From: Nostoc sp. T09
GTDB taxonomy: Bacteria; Cyanobacteriota; Cyanobacteriia; Cyanobacteriales; Nostocaceae
Assembly: GCF_002154695.1 (NCBI RefSeq)
Contig: NZ_MTAV01000126.1
Coordinates: forward strand, 1-36,619
Direction of reading: 5' to 3'
Length of the DNA stretch: 36,619 bases
The notes beneath the pieces were generated by a model. The model worked only from the letters and a program-made list of their open reading frames with translations. It was not told the DNA's origin and searched no databases. Positions within the stretch are counted from its first letter, which is position 1. Each line of letters opens with the position of its first letter. Positions 16,198 through 25,399 of this stretch are shown here, piece by piece. Made by a program: the position numbers and the translations under genes.

Positions 16198-17013
16198 TTA
16201 ATTGAATATCCGGTGTTGTAAAGAAGGCATTTGACGGCGGACTTGTTCTAGGCGGGTGGGTTTGATTTCTGCGATCGCAATTCCTGGTTGCTCGCCAGCA
16301 TCGGCTAAAATCATCCCCCAAGGGTCGATAATCATGGCGTGTCCGTGGGTTTGGCGTCTGGCGTAATGAGTGCCGGTTTGAGCAGGAGCAATCACGTAAC
16401 AAGTGTTTTCAATAGCTCTGGCTTGTAGTAATGTTTGCCAATGGTCTTTGCCAGTGAAAGCGGTAAAGGCAGCTGGAACAAAAATAACATCGGCTCCTTT
16501 GCCTGCTAGATGTCGGTACAATTCCGGGAAGCGGACATCATAGCAAATAGACAGTCCCAAATTACCCAGTTTTTCTGAGAAATGCACAGGAGGAAGTTGG
16601 GTACCAGCCATGACTGTACTGGATTCTTGATAGGTGTTGCCGTCAGGGACATTAACATCAAATAGATGTACTTTGTAATAGCGAGAAACCTCTTGACCGT
16701 TGGGGTCGATGAGTACAGTTGTGTTATAAAATTTGCCTGTGTTTTCTACAAGCACTGGAAAACTACCGCCGAGGATGGTAACTTGAAAGCGCTGGGCCAT
16801 TTTTTTAAGAAATATTTCGCTTTCACGGGCGATCGCCTCTGCTTGAGCGAGTTTGTCTTTTTCTTCTCCCATAAAAGAAAAGTTTTCTGGCAAACCCACT
16901 AATTCAGCACCTCGACCCACGGCAAGTTCAATTAATTCTTCTGCCTGTGCCAAGTTTTTGTATAAATCGGGCACACTAGTTAATTGGATAGCGGCTGCTA
17001 AATAAGGCTTCAT
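16198..17013 (-). CDS. Carbon-nitrogen hydrolase, Nit1/NitR-like amidase
   Basis: Nitrilase-superfamily enzymes hydrolyse amides or nitriles with a Glu-Lys-Cys triad. All three are visible in the 271-residue protein: E43 (GLPENFSF), K114 (YYKVHLFDV) and C157 (LSICYDVRFPEL). The KVHLFDVNVPDG and CYDVRFPELYRHLA signatures point to the Nit branch, whose best known member removes deaminated glutathione; that substrate is inferred. ATG 17013 (MKPYLAAAIQLTSVPD) is the natural family start. A TTG 18 bases upstream would add only six residues. It is convergent with dhaL and shares the terminator at 16168-16191. Confidence 0.9.
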   Translation of the reverse strand: MKPYLAAAIQLTSVPDLYKNLAQAEELIELAVGRGAELVGLPENFSFMGEEKDKLAQAEAIARESEIFLKKMAQRFQVTILGGSFPVLVENTGKFYNTTVLIDPNGQEVSRYYKVHLFDVNVPDGNTYQESSTVMAGTQLPPVHFSEKLGNLGLSICYDVRFPELYRHLAGKGADVIFVPAAFTAFTGKDHWQTLLQARAIENTCYVIAPAQTGTHYARRQTHGHAMIIDPWGMILADAGEQPGIAIAEIKPTRLEQVRRQMPSLQHRIFN

Positions 17014-17214
17014 AGATTCGACAATAAACAATGAATTGTGTGAGGTAGATTCTCAAATATATCGTTACTTAAAGATCTGTGGAACTCAGTTAGACATACG
17101 TTAGCCTTGCTTTTGTTTAAGAAGCTTGTAATCCTTATGGTCTAAGCTTAATCTTCCTATAGGTGTTAGGAAAATGGGTACTTTTCAAGGTAGGTTGTTA
17201 TCAAATGTTGATAA

Positions 17215-17820
17215 ATGCTATCTGCTGTGGATACCTCTGCTCTCGTTCAAACATTTATTGCTGTATTTGTCCTAGCGGATGCTATAGGTAATATACCGAT
17301 AGTGCTGATTTTAACCAAAGGCATGACACCAGAAGACAGAAACAAAGTCATAGATAAAGCTATTATCGTTGCGATCGCAGTTCTGTTGCTTTTTGCCTTC
17401 ACGGGGCAATTAATTTTGACCTATTTGGAAATCAGCATGGCATCTTTGCGAGTAGCTGGGGGGCTGTTGTTGCTTTTAATTGCTTTGCAAATGTTACGGG
17501 GAGAACTAAATACACCAATTACAGAGGAAGGGCGCGATATCGCAATTACACCTTTGGCTTTGCCATTGTTAGCTGGGCCAGGCACTTTGACAACGGTGAT
17601 GTTATTAACCTCAAGATCTCCCAGCCCACATCTCGGGGTGGTATTAGGTATTGTGGGGGCAATGTTCATTAGCTGGTTGATTTTGCGTCTGGGAACCTAC
17701 ATCGACAAATGGATTGGTGCGGAAGGCGGGGTGATTGTGACTCAGCTTTTCGGTTTTCTGTTGGCGGCGCTGGCGGTGGAAGTGGGTAGTGCAGGAATTC
17801 GAGAGTTGTTCTTTAACTAG
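17215..17820 (+). CDS. MarC-family (UPF0056) integral membrane protein
   Basis: The 201-residue protein has about six hydrophobic segments (roughly 8-30, 45-62, 68-90, 110-130, 138-160 and 178-198) and MarC-family features: FVLADAIGNIPI near the N-terminus, RVAGGLLLLLIALQML, and PLALPLLAGPGTLTTVM. The family is an inner-membrane protein of unknown transport role; despite its name it is not established as an antibiotic efflux pump. It is monocistronic, divergent from the amidase gene. Confidence 0.88.
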   Translation: MLSAVDTSALVQTFIAVFVLADAIGNIPIVLILTKGMTPEDRNKVIDKAIIVAIAVLLLFAFTGQLILTYLEISMASLRVAGGLLLLLIALQMLRGELNTPITEEGRDIAITPLALPLLAGPGTLTTVMLLTSRSPSPHLGVVLGIVGAMFISWLILRLGTYIDKWIGAEGGVIVTQLFGFLLAALAVEVGSAGIRELFFN

Positions 17821-18673
17821 AAAAATTTTTCCTACTACCTCTTTGCGATCGCAATTGGGATTACCTATTTAGCTAATGCAAATTTAAGTTGCATAGTTTT
17901 AATTTTTGAGAAAAAGCATCAATTCTTCTCGCCATATCAGCTGCGCTCTAAATATGCAATTAGCTGTGTAATATCATGTTTGCATAATTGCGATCGCAAA
18001 AATTCCTTGCATCTTTGCGTTATAAGTAACTGGACAAAAATATTTACGGTGATTGCGAGCGTGATGAAATGAAGCGCAGCAATCTCAAACCCGTGTGATT
18101 TTTACTCTGCGGAAAGCTGTGCGCTTAGTTTGCTTCTCTGTAGGGGTAGACGTTTAGGCTCCACTCACAATGATCTATCAAAAGTAATTTGCCGGACATG
18201 ATATCACTGGCTTATATCTAATAACTTAAGTATTCTGCCAGGCTCAACAGCATAGCTGTTATATCCTAAAAAATCCGGGTATTTTCGCTAGCTAGCATAA
18301 TTTTGTCATTTTTAGCATAGCTAAAGGAATAAAACTCTAATTTAATATATTTTTCCTCACAGTTATAAGTAATTAAGCTTCAAATAAAAAAAAATGTGAT
18401 TTTGCTAACAAACTAGTGTGATCAATATTTCTGTCATTGGATAGAAGGTTAAGGTGGGATTAAACTTTAATGTAATCGTTATGTCTCTACTTTCAATCAC
18501 TATTGTATTTCCTGAAAAATTTCTCGTTAATGAGTAATTTAGTGCTTGTAAGCATAGGCATTAGCTTAAACAAATTCGTATTGCACCACAGGGCTGGTCT
18601 TCTAGGAAACTAGAAAACAGATAATCACTTTCAAAGTAGATCAATATCTCCTTTTATTGGCAGATATATCTAT
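17821..18673. other. Long intergenic stretch without a recognisable gene
   Basis: About 850 bases, A/T-rich to the right, hold HIP1-type sites and short repeats. One is GATTGC 18051-18056 paired with GCAATC 18079-18084, a common cyanobacterial stem. No reading frame with a ribosome binding site or family likeness is seen. It probably contains the promoter of the exporter operon that begins at 18760. Confidence 0.5.
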
Positions 18674-18704
18674 ATGTGAAATCTCAGTATTGAGGATTTC
18701 ACAT
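18674..18704 (+). promoter_or_regulatory. Inverted repeat upstream of the exporter operon
   Basis: ATGTGAAAT 18674-18682 and ATTTCACAT 18696-18704 are perfect arms. Inside, CTCA pairs with TGAG, leaving a 4-base loop and one bulged G. It lies 55 bases before ATG 18760. It could be an operator, perhaps for the HTH protein encoded just after it, or an mRNA leader hairpin. Confidence 0.4.
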
Positions 18705-18759
18705 ACTCTTCTGTATATACAATTCCCAGGTTTTTCAGTTAAAAAAACTGATAGTAATT

Positions 18760-19362
18760 ATGTCCAGTTATCTCAGTGAACTCTACGAGTTTGATAGCTA
18801 TGAAAAGGCTGAAAGCAAGTTTCTCACGCCTTTTCAACGAAAAGTTTTAATCAAAAATCTGCAAGTAGATTTGCAACCAGAATATCGCCGTCGCATTGAA
18901 ATTATGTTGCTTGCAGATAGAGGTAAATCTCAAGTTCAAATTTGCCAGATCTTAGGCTGCTCTCCGCATATGGCAAGGTATTGGATTGGAATGGCTAAAT
19001 CAGGTTTAGCTCACAATTGGCACGAACAACCAATAGGCAGACCACGGAGCGTTAACGAGGAATACTTGGAACGATTGAAGGAATTAGTCAACCATAGCCC
19101 ACGTGATTATGGTTATCCATTTCATTGCTGGACGGCTCATTGGTTAAGCAAACATTTAGCAAATGAATTGGGCGTTGAAATTAGCGATCGCCATATCAAT
19201 CGCTTACTCAAACAAATGGGGTTGTCTACGAAACGAAAACATCATATTGCTCAATCAGCAACTGCTAACACCAAGGATTCTGGAATTATCATTGATGACC
19301 TGCAATTACCCTGTGAGTCTAGTTTCCAATGGTCACTTAATCTAAGTGGAACAAATAACTAA
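18760..19362 (+). CDS. IS630-like helix-turn-helix protein, no DDE catalytic domain
   Basis: The 200-residue protein has the DNA-binding half of an IS630/Tc1-type transposase. An HTH lies at about 56-80 (SQVQICQILGCSPHMARYW). After a GRPRS hook (93-97) a second winged helix follows at about 115-155 (RDYGYPFHCWTAHWLSKHL, SDRHINRLLKQMGL). It then stops after a short tail (IIIDDLQLPCES) where a transposase would begin its DDE nuclease domain. It ends 21 bases before the exporter gene, so the two are probably one operon. A domesticated transposase fragment serving as regulator is the most likely role; this is inference. A truncated transposase remnant is the alternative, but the frame is clean. 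Confidence 0.75.
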   Translation: MSSYLSELYEFDSYEKAESKFLTPFQRKVLIKNLQVDLQPEYRRRIEIMLLADRGKSQVQICQILGCSPHMARYWIGMAKSGLAHNWHEQPIGRPRSVNEEYLERLKELVNHSPRDYGYPFHCWTAHWLSKHLANELGVEISDRHINRLLKQMGLSTKRKHHIAQSATANTKDSGIIIDDLQLPCESSFQWSLNLSGTNN

Positions 19363-19383
19363 TTCTGTCTTTTAGGTGAGTTT

Positions 19384-22300
19384 ATGCCTTCAGAATTTTC
19401 CCAAACTAAACTGGCTGAACAACTCACCCAAACCTTGGGTGCAAATCTTTCAGAACAGGAATTACTAGACTCTGTCAAAGCAATAAAAATTCATGAACCA
19501 CAAATCGCCAAATTGTTCTGGCGAACAGCAGGCGCAGAACCGGGAATTTACTTGGTTTTAACAGGTAAAGTCAGATTGCTAGATACATCCGATAATTTAA
19601 TAGCTACCTTTTCAGCAGGAGATTCATTTGGTCATTTGACTCTATTTCCAGAAGCAGAATTTAGCCTTTACAATGCTAGAGCTTCTGCTAATTTAAAGCT
19701 TGGTTATCTTCCAGGCGATGTGTTGCAAGGCTTAATTAGCAGATACCCCCATATTCGGGAGCATCTGTATCACCAAGCAGAAGCATGGGATTTATTTTTG
19801 TTATGTACTCAGAATTCTTCAGATCCTCGCATCGTCTCTGTAGAGGAAATGCTGAAAGTTTTGTCTCTATTTCAACGACATGATCTCGAAATTGGCTACT
19901 TACTACCACCACTTACTCAAGACAGCAAGTTATGGCTGTTACGGCGTGGGGAATTACTGCATTCAGATGGTCGCACCCTGACCCCTGGGATAATTTATAC
20001 CCCTTCCGGTCGCAGTAGTAGAGGCGGTGGTTGGCAAGCAATTCAACCAACAGTAATTTACAGTCTGAGTCATTTAGACTGGCAAACAGCACTACAACAT
20101 CTACCTCAATTAACAGAGTTTGTTACTTCTGATGCCAAGGATTCGGAAGAAGAGGATGAAGAAGATACACTGTCAGAAGATGAGGAAGTTCTCAGATATA
20201 GAGAAAATTTCCCCTTAGATTCTCGTTCTCGTACTCCTACATCTTATTCATTCCCTACTCGATCGCATCAAACACAAAGAAGAGCATCCAGACGCCGGGC
20301 CTACTTTCCCAACCCAACTGTCACCATCAGCCATTGGTGGGGGCGGATTAGCAAGCGTTATCCATTCTTTCAACAGCAAAGTGCTTCTGACTGTGCGGCG
20401 GCTTGTTTGGTAATGATTGGACGCTATTGGGGTAAAAATTTTAGTTTAAATCGCCTACGAGATATAGCTAATACCAGCCGCAGTGGTGCATCATTGCGGG
20501 GTTTAGCAGCAGCCGCAGAGACTATTGGCTTTTCTACACGACCTGTAAGAGCTAGTTTCGACAAATTAGCACAACAACCGCTGCCTGCGATCGCTCATTG
20601 GCAAGGAAAGCATTACATCGTTGTTTATGAAATCACCAAAAAAGGTGTAATTGTAGGTGACCCAGCGATTGGTCAACGTACCCTTACTCCCAGCGAATTC
20701 ATAGCCAACTGGACTGGTTATGCGTTGTTATTACAGCCCACATCTGAACTAAAAGCAACTGAGGAAGCGAATACACCATTTTGGCAATTCTTTGAGTTAG
20801 TCAAACCACATTGGTTAGTCTTGCTAGAAGTGGTGATTGCTTCGGTGTTTATTCAGGTATTTGGGCTAGTGACACCACTATTAACCCAGCTACTTTTGGA
20901 TCGAGTAATTGTGCAAGGTAGTACTCTCACCTTACATGCTGTGGGCTTAGGTTTATTAATTTTTGGGTTGTTCCGAGTTGCTATCAATGGACTGCGGCAA
21001 TATTTGTTAGATCACACGGCAAACCGAATTACTTTGTCGATGATTGTGGGTTTTATTAAACACACTTTCCGGTTACCTTTATCCTTTTTTGAGTCTCGTT
21101 ACGTCGGTGATATTATTTCGCGTCTCCAAGAGAATCACAAGATTCAACGCTTTTTAACTGGTGAATCACTATCAATCTTTCTAGATTTGTTAACAGTGTT
21201 CATCTATATAGCGTTAATGTTTTGGTACAGCTGGAAAATGGCATTGTTGGTATTGGTAATTTTGCCACCTATAATATTGATTACTGTATTAGCAACGCCA
21301 TTTTTACGTCGCATATCTAGAGAAATATTTAATGCGATCGCTGCTGAAAGTAGCTACCTGATTGAAGCTCTGACAGGTATTAGTACTATTAGATCGATGG
21401 CAATTGAGCAGACAGTACGCTGGAAATGGGAGGAACGTTTACATCAGTCTATTAAAAAAGGCTTTTCTGGGCAAATTATTAGTAATCAACTGCAAATTGC
21501 CAGCGCCACTATCGAAACTGTAGCAACTACTAGCTTGCTCTGGTTTGGGGCTTGGCTGGTGATTCAAAATCAACTAACAATTGGGCAGTTAATTGCTTTT
21601 AATATGTTGCTTGGTAATGTAATTCGCCCATTTCAACGTTTAGCTGTGCTATGGAATCAATTGCAAGAAGTGATGATTTCTAGTGAGCGAATTAATGATG
21701 TATTAGAAACCGAACCTGAAGAAGATTTACAAACTTCACCAAAGCAGTTTCTTCCCAGATTGCGCGGTTATATCCGGTTTGAAAACGTCACATTTCGCTA
21801 TCATCCAGAAAGTGAGCTAAATGTTTTACAAAATATCAACTTTGAGGTAAAAGCAGAGCAAATAGTCGCAGTAGTAGGACGTAGCGGTTCTGGTAAAACT
21901 ACCCTTTCTAAGTTAATTTTAGGCCTTTATCCTGCCACCGAAGGCAAAGTTTTAGTTGACAATTACGATTTAACAAGTATAGCTTTAAGGTCGCTGCGTT
22001 CTCAAATCGGTGTTGTGGATCAAGATACCTTTTTGTTTGGCGGTACAATTCGCGAAAACATTAGCATTGCTCATCCAGAAGCCACTTTAGAAGAAATTAT
22101 CGAAGCAGCACATTTAGCAGGAGCAGATGAATTTATTCAGCAATTACCAATGGGGTATGAGACCCCAATTGGTGAAGGTGGTGGACTACTATCTGGTGGA
22201 CAGCGACAGCGTTTAGCAATTGCTCGTGCTTTGTTAGGAAATCCCTCCATCTTATTATTAGATGAAGCCACCAGTCATCTTGATGCTGAATCAGAACGCA

Positions 22301-22503
22301 TCATTCAAAACAACCTGAAAACAATAACTAAAGAACGTACCACACTCATTATTGCTCATCGCCTTTCCACCATCCGCAATGCTGATTTGATTTTAGTTTT
22401 AGACAAGGGTGCATTAGTTGAAAGCGGTTCTCATGAAGAATTAATCAAAACAAAAGGTTATTACTACTACCTCAACCAACAACAATTGGCTCAAACAGTT
22501 TGA
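19384..22503 (+). CDS. Peptidase C39-containing ABC exporter with N-terminal cNMP-binding-like domain
   Basis: A 1039-residue peptide exporter that cuts double-glycine leaders and pumps the product out. Domains in order: a cyclic-nucleotide-binding-like domain at about 45-130 (GIYLVLTGKVRLLD, AGDSFGHLTLFPE); a very acidic linker at 249-268; the C39 peptidase at about 326-450 with C337, H410 and D426; membrane segments at about 475-740; and the ATPase at about 790-1035. The ATPase has Walker A GRSGSGKTT 832-840, signature LSGGQ 936-940, D960-E961 of Walker B and H992. All catalytic residues are present. The architecture is like HetC/SunT-type exporters of filamentous cyanobacteria. No hetP follows, so HetC itself is unlikely. 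Likely substrates are the three double-glycine peptides at 28018-29483. Confidence 0.93.
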   Translation: MPSEFSQTKLAEQLTQTLGANLSEQELLDSVKAIKIHEPQIAKLFWRTAGAEPGIYLVLTGKVRLLDTSDNLIATFSAGDSFGHLTLFPEAEFSLYNARASANLKLGYLPGDVLQGLISRYPHIREHLYHQAEAWDLFLLCTQNSSDPRIVSVEEMLKVLSLFQRHDLEIGYLLPPLTQDSKLWLLRRGELLHSDGRTLTPGIIYTPSGRSSRGGGWQAIQPTVIYSLSHLDWQTALQHLPQLTEFVTSDAKDSEEEDEEDTLSEDEEVLRYRENFPLDSRSRTPTSYSFPTRSHQTQRRASRRRAYFPNPTVTISHWWGRISKRYPFFQQQSASDCAAACLVMIGRYWGKNFSLNRLRDIANTSRSGASLRGLAAAAETIGFSTRPVRASFDKLAQQPLPAIAHWQGKHYIVVYEITKKGVIVGDPAIGQRTLTPSEFIANWTGYALLLQPTSELKATEEANTPFWQFFELVKPHWLVLLEVVIASVFIQVFGLVTPLLTQLLLDRVIVQGSTLTLHAVGLGLLIFGLFRVAINGLRQYLLDHTANRITLSMIVGFIKHTFRLPLSFFESRYVGDIISRLQENHKIQRFLTGESLSIFLDLLTVFIYIALMFWYSWKMALLVLVILPPIILITVLATPFLRRISREIFNAIAAESSYLIEALTGISTIRSMAIEQTVRWKWEERLHQSIKKGFSGQIISNQLQIASATIETVATTSLLWFGAWLVIQNQLTIGQLIAFNMLLGNVIRPFQRLAVLWNQLQEVMISSERINDVLETEPEEDLQTSPKQFLPRLRGYIRFENVTFRYHPESELNVLQNINFEVKAEQIVAVVGRSGSGKTTLSKLILGLYPATEGKVLVDNYDLTSIALRSLRSQIGVVDQDTFLFGGTIRENISIAHPEATLEEIIEAAHLAGADEFIQQLPMGYETPIGEGGGLLSGGQRQRLAIARALLGNPSILLLDEATSHLDAESERIIQNNLKTITKERTTLIIAHRLSTIRNADLILVLDKGALVESGSHEELIKTKGYYYYLNQQQLAQTV

Positions 22504-22549
22504 GCCTGACTTGGGTGACTTGGTTGTTGTCTGGTAACGCATTACAGCC

Positions 22550-22600
22550 GACTCTGCCTTGTGTCCAAAGAGTAATTCACATGAAGCAGAGTCTTTTTTT
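22550..22600 (+). terminator. Terminator between exporter and adaptor genes
   Basis: GACTCTGC 22550-22557 and GCAGAGTC 22586-22593 are perfect arms followed by seven T residues (22594-22600). The loop is long (28 bases). It may cut transcription between the exporter and its adaptor and so set their ratio. Confidence 0.65.
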
Positions 22601-22658
22601 AGCCCTTCTTAGCCAAAGGTTAGGAAGGATATAAAAAGAAAATTAATGGTCAAAAATT

Positions 22659-24197
22659 ATGCCAACTCAATCTTACAATTCGTCGGTTCTTACTACACCA
22701 CAACAACAGCTAGAATCAGCTAGCAATTTTCCGGCAAATCATTATCATAACTTATCAGAAAATGATGCCAAAGATTGGTTTTACGGTACTGAGGAACTGC
22801 TAGATGCTTTACCCAGAGTTTGGACACGCTCTTTACTGTATCTAATTTTAGGCTTTGCGGGAATTGCATTACCTTGGTCGATGCTATCGAAAGTTGATGA
22901 AACAGGAAGCGCTAGAGGACGGATAGAACCCAAAGGATCAGCACAAAGATTGGATGCAGCAGTACCTGGAAACATCATTGCAGTGAAGGTAAAAGAAGGC
23001 CAAACCGTAGCAGCAGGACAGGTGTTAGTAGAACTAGAATCTAATGATTTGCGAACAAATTTGCAGCAGGCGCAAACAAAGCTGGAAGGTGAACAAAGCC
23101 GATTGGCGCAGTTAGATTTAATTAAAAATCAAGTGATGCTGTCGATTAACGTTCAAGAGCAGCAAAACCGCGCTCAAGAGTTAGAAAAAATGTCTCAAGT
23201 TCAACAGGCACAGCAAAATGTTGATGCCAAACAAAGTACCTATAACTTACAAAAATTAGAAAATCAGGCTCAAGTCGATCAAGCTAAACAAAATATTAAT
23301 AGTACGCAAAATGCCTACACATTAAGTAAAACTCGTTTGAGTAGAGATTTAGCAGAAGTTAAACGCTTTCGTCAACTTTGGAAGATGGGAGTAGTACCGC
23401 AAATCAAGGTTGTTGAATTGCAAAAACTTGGCGATGAAAGCCAAAAATTGCAGATTGCAGCTGAATCTGAGCAAAAACAGGCGAATTTGCGCCTAAAAGA
23501 ACAACAAAGCCGTTATCAAGCATTTATTAGTCAAATACAGGCAGATATTAATCAAGCGAAATTGCGTTTACAAGAGCAGCAAAGTAGCTATCAAAGTGTG
23601 ATTCATACTGGTCAATTAGCTTTATTAAAAAATCAAGAACAATTAAAGGATTTACAAACGCAAATTGGTTCTTTAAAATCAGAAATTTCTCAAACTAAAA
23701 GTCAAATTCTAGCTTATAACTTTCAGTTAGATCAACGAATAGTTCGCTCTCCAATTGATGGGATAATTTTTCAATTACCTATTCAAAAACCTGGAGTTGT
23801 TGTCCAACCAGGTCAAATGGTTGCCCAAATTGCGCCTAAAAATTCTGCTTTTATCCTTAAAGCTCAGATGGCTAGCAATCAAAGTGGATTTTTGCGCATT
23901 GGTATGCCAGTGAAAACTAAATTTGACGCCTATCCTTTTCAAGATTATGGAATAGTTACAGGACGAGTAAGCTGGATATCTCCTGACTCAAAAATTCAAG
24001 AAACTAACGCTGGAAAAATTGAAACTTATGAATTGGATATCACTTTAGATAATCCTTATATTCAGGCAGCAAACAAACGTATTACTTTAACACCGGGTCA
24101 GACAGCAACCGCAGAAGTAGTTATTCGACAGCGTCGAATAATCGATTTTATTATAGACCCATTTAAGAAGTTGCAAAAAGGAGGATTAGAACTTTAG
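22659..24197 (+). CDS. HlyD-family membrane fusion protein of the exporter
   Basis: The periplasmic adaptor that links the ABC exporter to an outer-membrane channel. The 512-residue protein has one membrane helix at about 58-77 (LLYLILGFAGIALPWSML) and the biotinyl-like half VPGNIIAVKVKEGQTVAAGQ. A long glutamine-rich coiled coil spans about 125-360, and the second half carries IVRSPIDGIIFQLPI plus a beta-barrel end (ITLTPGQTATAEVVIRQRR). Order and length are typical of HlyD partners of C39 exporters. It lies 155 bases after the exporter gene, beyond a terminator. No TolC-type gene is in the window. Confidence 0.93.
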   Translation: MPTQSYNSSVLTTPQQQLESASNFPANHYHNLSENDAKDWFYGTEELLDALPRVWTRSLLYLILGFAGIALPWSMLSKVDETGSARGRIEPKGSAQRLDAAVPGNIIAVKVKEGQTVAAGQVLVELESNDLRTNLQQAQTKLEGEQSRLAQLDLIKNQVMLSINVQEQQNRAQELEKMSQVQQAQQNVDAKQSTYNLQKLENQAQVDQAKQNINSTQNAYTLSKTRLSRDLAEVKRFRQLWKMGVVPQIKVVELQKLGDESQKLQIAAESEQKQANLRLKEQQSRYQAFISQIQADINQAKLRLQEQQSSYQSVIHTGQLALLKNQEQLKDLQTQIGSLKSEISQTKSQILAYNFQLDQRIVRSPIDGIIFQLPIQKPGVVVQPGQMVAQIAPKNSAFILKAQMASNQSGFLRIGMPVKTKFDAYPFQDYGIVTGRVSWISPDSKIQETNAGKIETYELDITLDNPYIQAANKRITLTPGQTATAEVVIRQRRIIDFIIDPFKKLQKGGLEL

Positions 24198-24267
24198 TTA
24201 ATAGTTATTTAGATTTAGAAAAACCCTATTTTTAAATAACTAATTTTTGTTAATGAGGAATTAAATT

Positions 24268-25035
24268 ATGTCCAAAATCATGAATGTATCTGCTCTAGAG
24301 CTTCTGCATCATATGAAGCTTACCTGTCAAATTCCTAATGTATTGGAAGCAATAGCTACTCGCAGAATTATTGCCGAAGCAGTTAAAAAAGCAGAAATTA
24401 CAGTAGAGCAAAAAGAACTTCAGCAGGCAGCAGATAGTTTGCGGCTAGCTAACCGACTCGTAAAAGCTGATGACACCTGGGCTTGGCTACAAAAACATTA
24501 CCTTTCTCTAGATGATTTTGAAGAAATAGCCCAAACTAACCTGCTTTCTGCAAAGTTAGCAAATCATTTATTTGCAGATCAAGTTGAAAAATTCTTTGTT
24601 GAACATCAACTTGATTTCGTTGGTGCTATCACCTATGAAGTGGTTTTGGATGAAGAAGACTTAGCTTTAGAATTGTTTTATGCCTTGCAAGAAAATGAAA
24701 TTACCTTCCCTGAAATTGCTCGCCAATATATTCAAGAACCAGAGTCACGCCGCACTGGTGGATATCACGGGATACGCTACCGGAGGGATTTTAAACCGGA
24801 AATTGCTGCGGCAGTTTTTGCTGCTCGTCCGCCTCAGGTTCTCAAGCCAATTATTACTCAAACAGGAGTTCATCTAATTTGGGTTGAAGAAGTTATCAAG
24901 CCTCAATTAAATGAGCAGTTGCGCTTAAAGATACTAGGAGATTTGTTTTCTGCTTGGATAAAACAACAACTAGAAGAAGTTAAAGTTATGGCACAGCTTG
25001 AACTTGATACTCAAAAGTTAGCAAAACCTGCTTAA
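24268..25035 (+). CDS. Parvulin-type peptidyl-prolyl isomerase (SurA/PpiC-like)
   Basis: The 255-residue protein has an N-terminal helical part (VLEAIATRRIIAEAVKKAEI, DSLRLANRLVKADDTWAWL) like SurA-type chaperones. A parvulin domain at about 118-212 follows (TYEVVLDEEDLALELFYALQ, TGGYHGIRYRRDF, QTGVHLIWVEEV). No signal peptide is seen, so it may act in the cytoplasm or leave with the exporter. It is 70 bases after hlyD on the same strand. Such isomerases recur next to C39 exporters in cyanobacteria (from memory). A role in folding or presenting the peptide substrate is inferred. Confidence 0.85.
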   Translation: MSKIMNVSALELLHHMKLTCQIPNVLEAIATRRIIAEAVKKAEITVEQKELQQAADSLRLANRLVKADDTWAWLQKHYLSLDDFEEIAQTNLLSAKLANHLFADQVEKFFVEHQLDFVGAITYEVVLDEEDLALELFYALQENEITFPEIARQYIQEPESRRTGGYHGIRYRRDFKPEIAAAVFAARPPQVLKPIITQTGVHLIWVEEVIKPQLNEQLRLKILGDLFSAWIKQQLEEVKVMAQLELDTQKLAKPA

Positions 25036-25399
25036 GTGTTTATTTACATTCAATTAGATAGGTGCGTTAGTAGCAGAGTAAAATCAAATACCAAATTTTA
25101 AACAGATCCATAAATACATGTATAGTGGGCAATGCCTACCAAAACCTGAATATGGTGGGCGGTACCCACCCTAGTAAATTAAAAAATCAAAAAGAAAACA
25201 GGCGATCGCAAAGTGTGTCCAAAAGACATTATCACTTGAAAAATCGCCTGGGTGGATCGTACTGCACCTTTGTTGCTGGCAATGAAATTGGAGAGAATCA
25301 TTGCAATTAGCAATCTTGATTAAGCCGTCATTAGTTTTTTTGTAGATACATCCTGGTGTGTATTTAACTAAAGGCTAATGACTCTGCGAAGCGGCTTGA
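25036..25399. repeat. Intergenic repeats between the convergent cluster halves
   Basis: Two imperfect GTGGGC..GCCTACC / GGTGGGC..GCCCACC-type palindromic units occur at about 25123-25172. A bulged inverted repeat is formed by AAGCCG 25322-25327 plus TCATTAG 25328-25334, matched by CTAATGA 25375-25381 and CGGCTT 25392-25397. The latter may terminate the minus-strand gene ending at 25400 or the plus-strand one ending at 25035. No gene is visible. Confidence 0.45.

Noticed and set aside
18674-18704. CRP-type operator
   Set aside because: TGTGA and TCACA arms are present, but the gap between them is far longer than the 6 bases of a CRP site. It is listed only as an inverted repeat.
19384-22503. 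Calling the exporter HetC
   Set aside because: The domain layout is like HetC, but no hetP follows and the neighbours are an HTH gene, hlyD and a peptide locus. A paralogous peptide exporter is the safer call.
25125-25310. Short open frame between the two halves of the peptide locus
   Set aside because: It lies within palindromic intergenic repeats (GTGGGC/GCCCAC units) with no coding signature.
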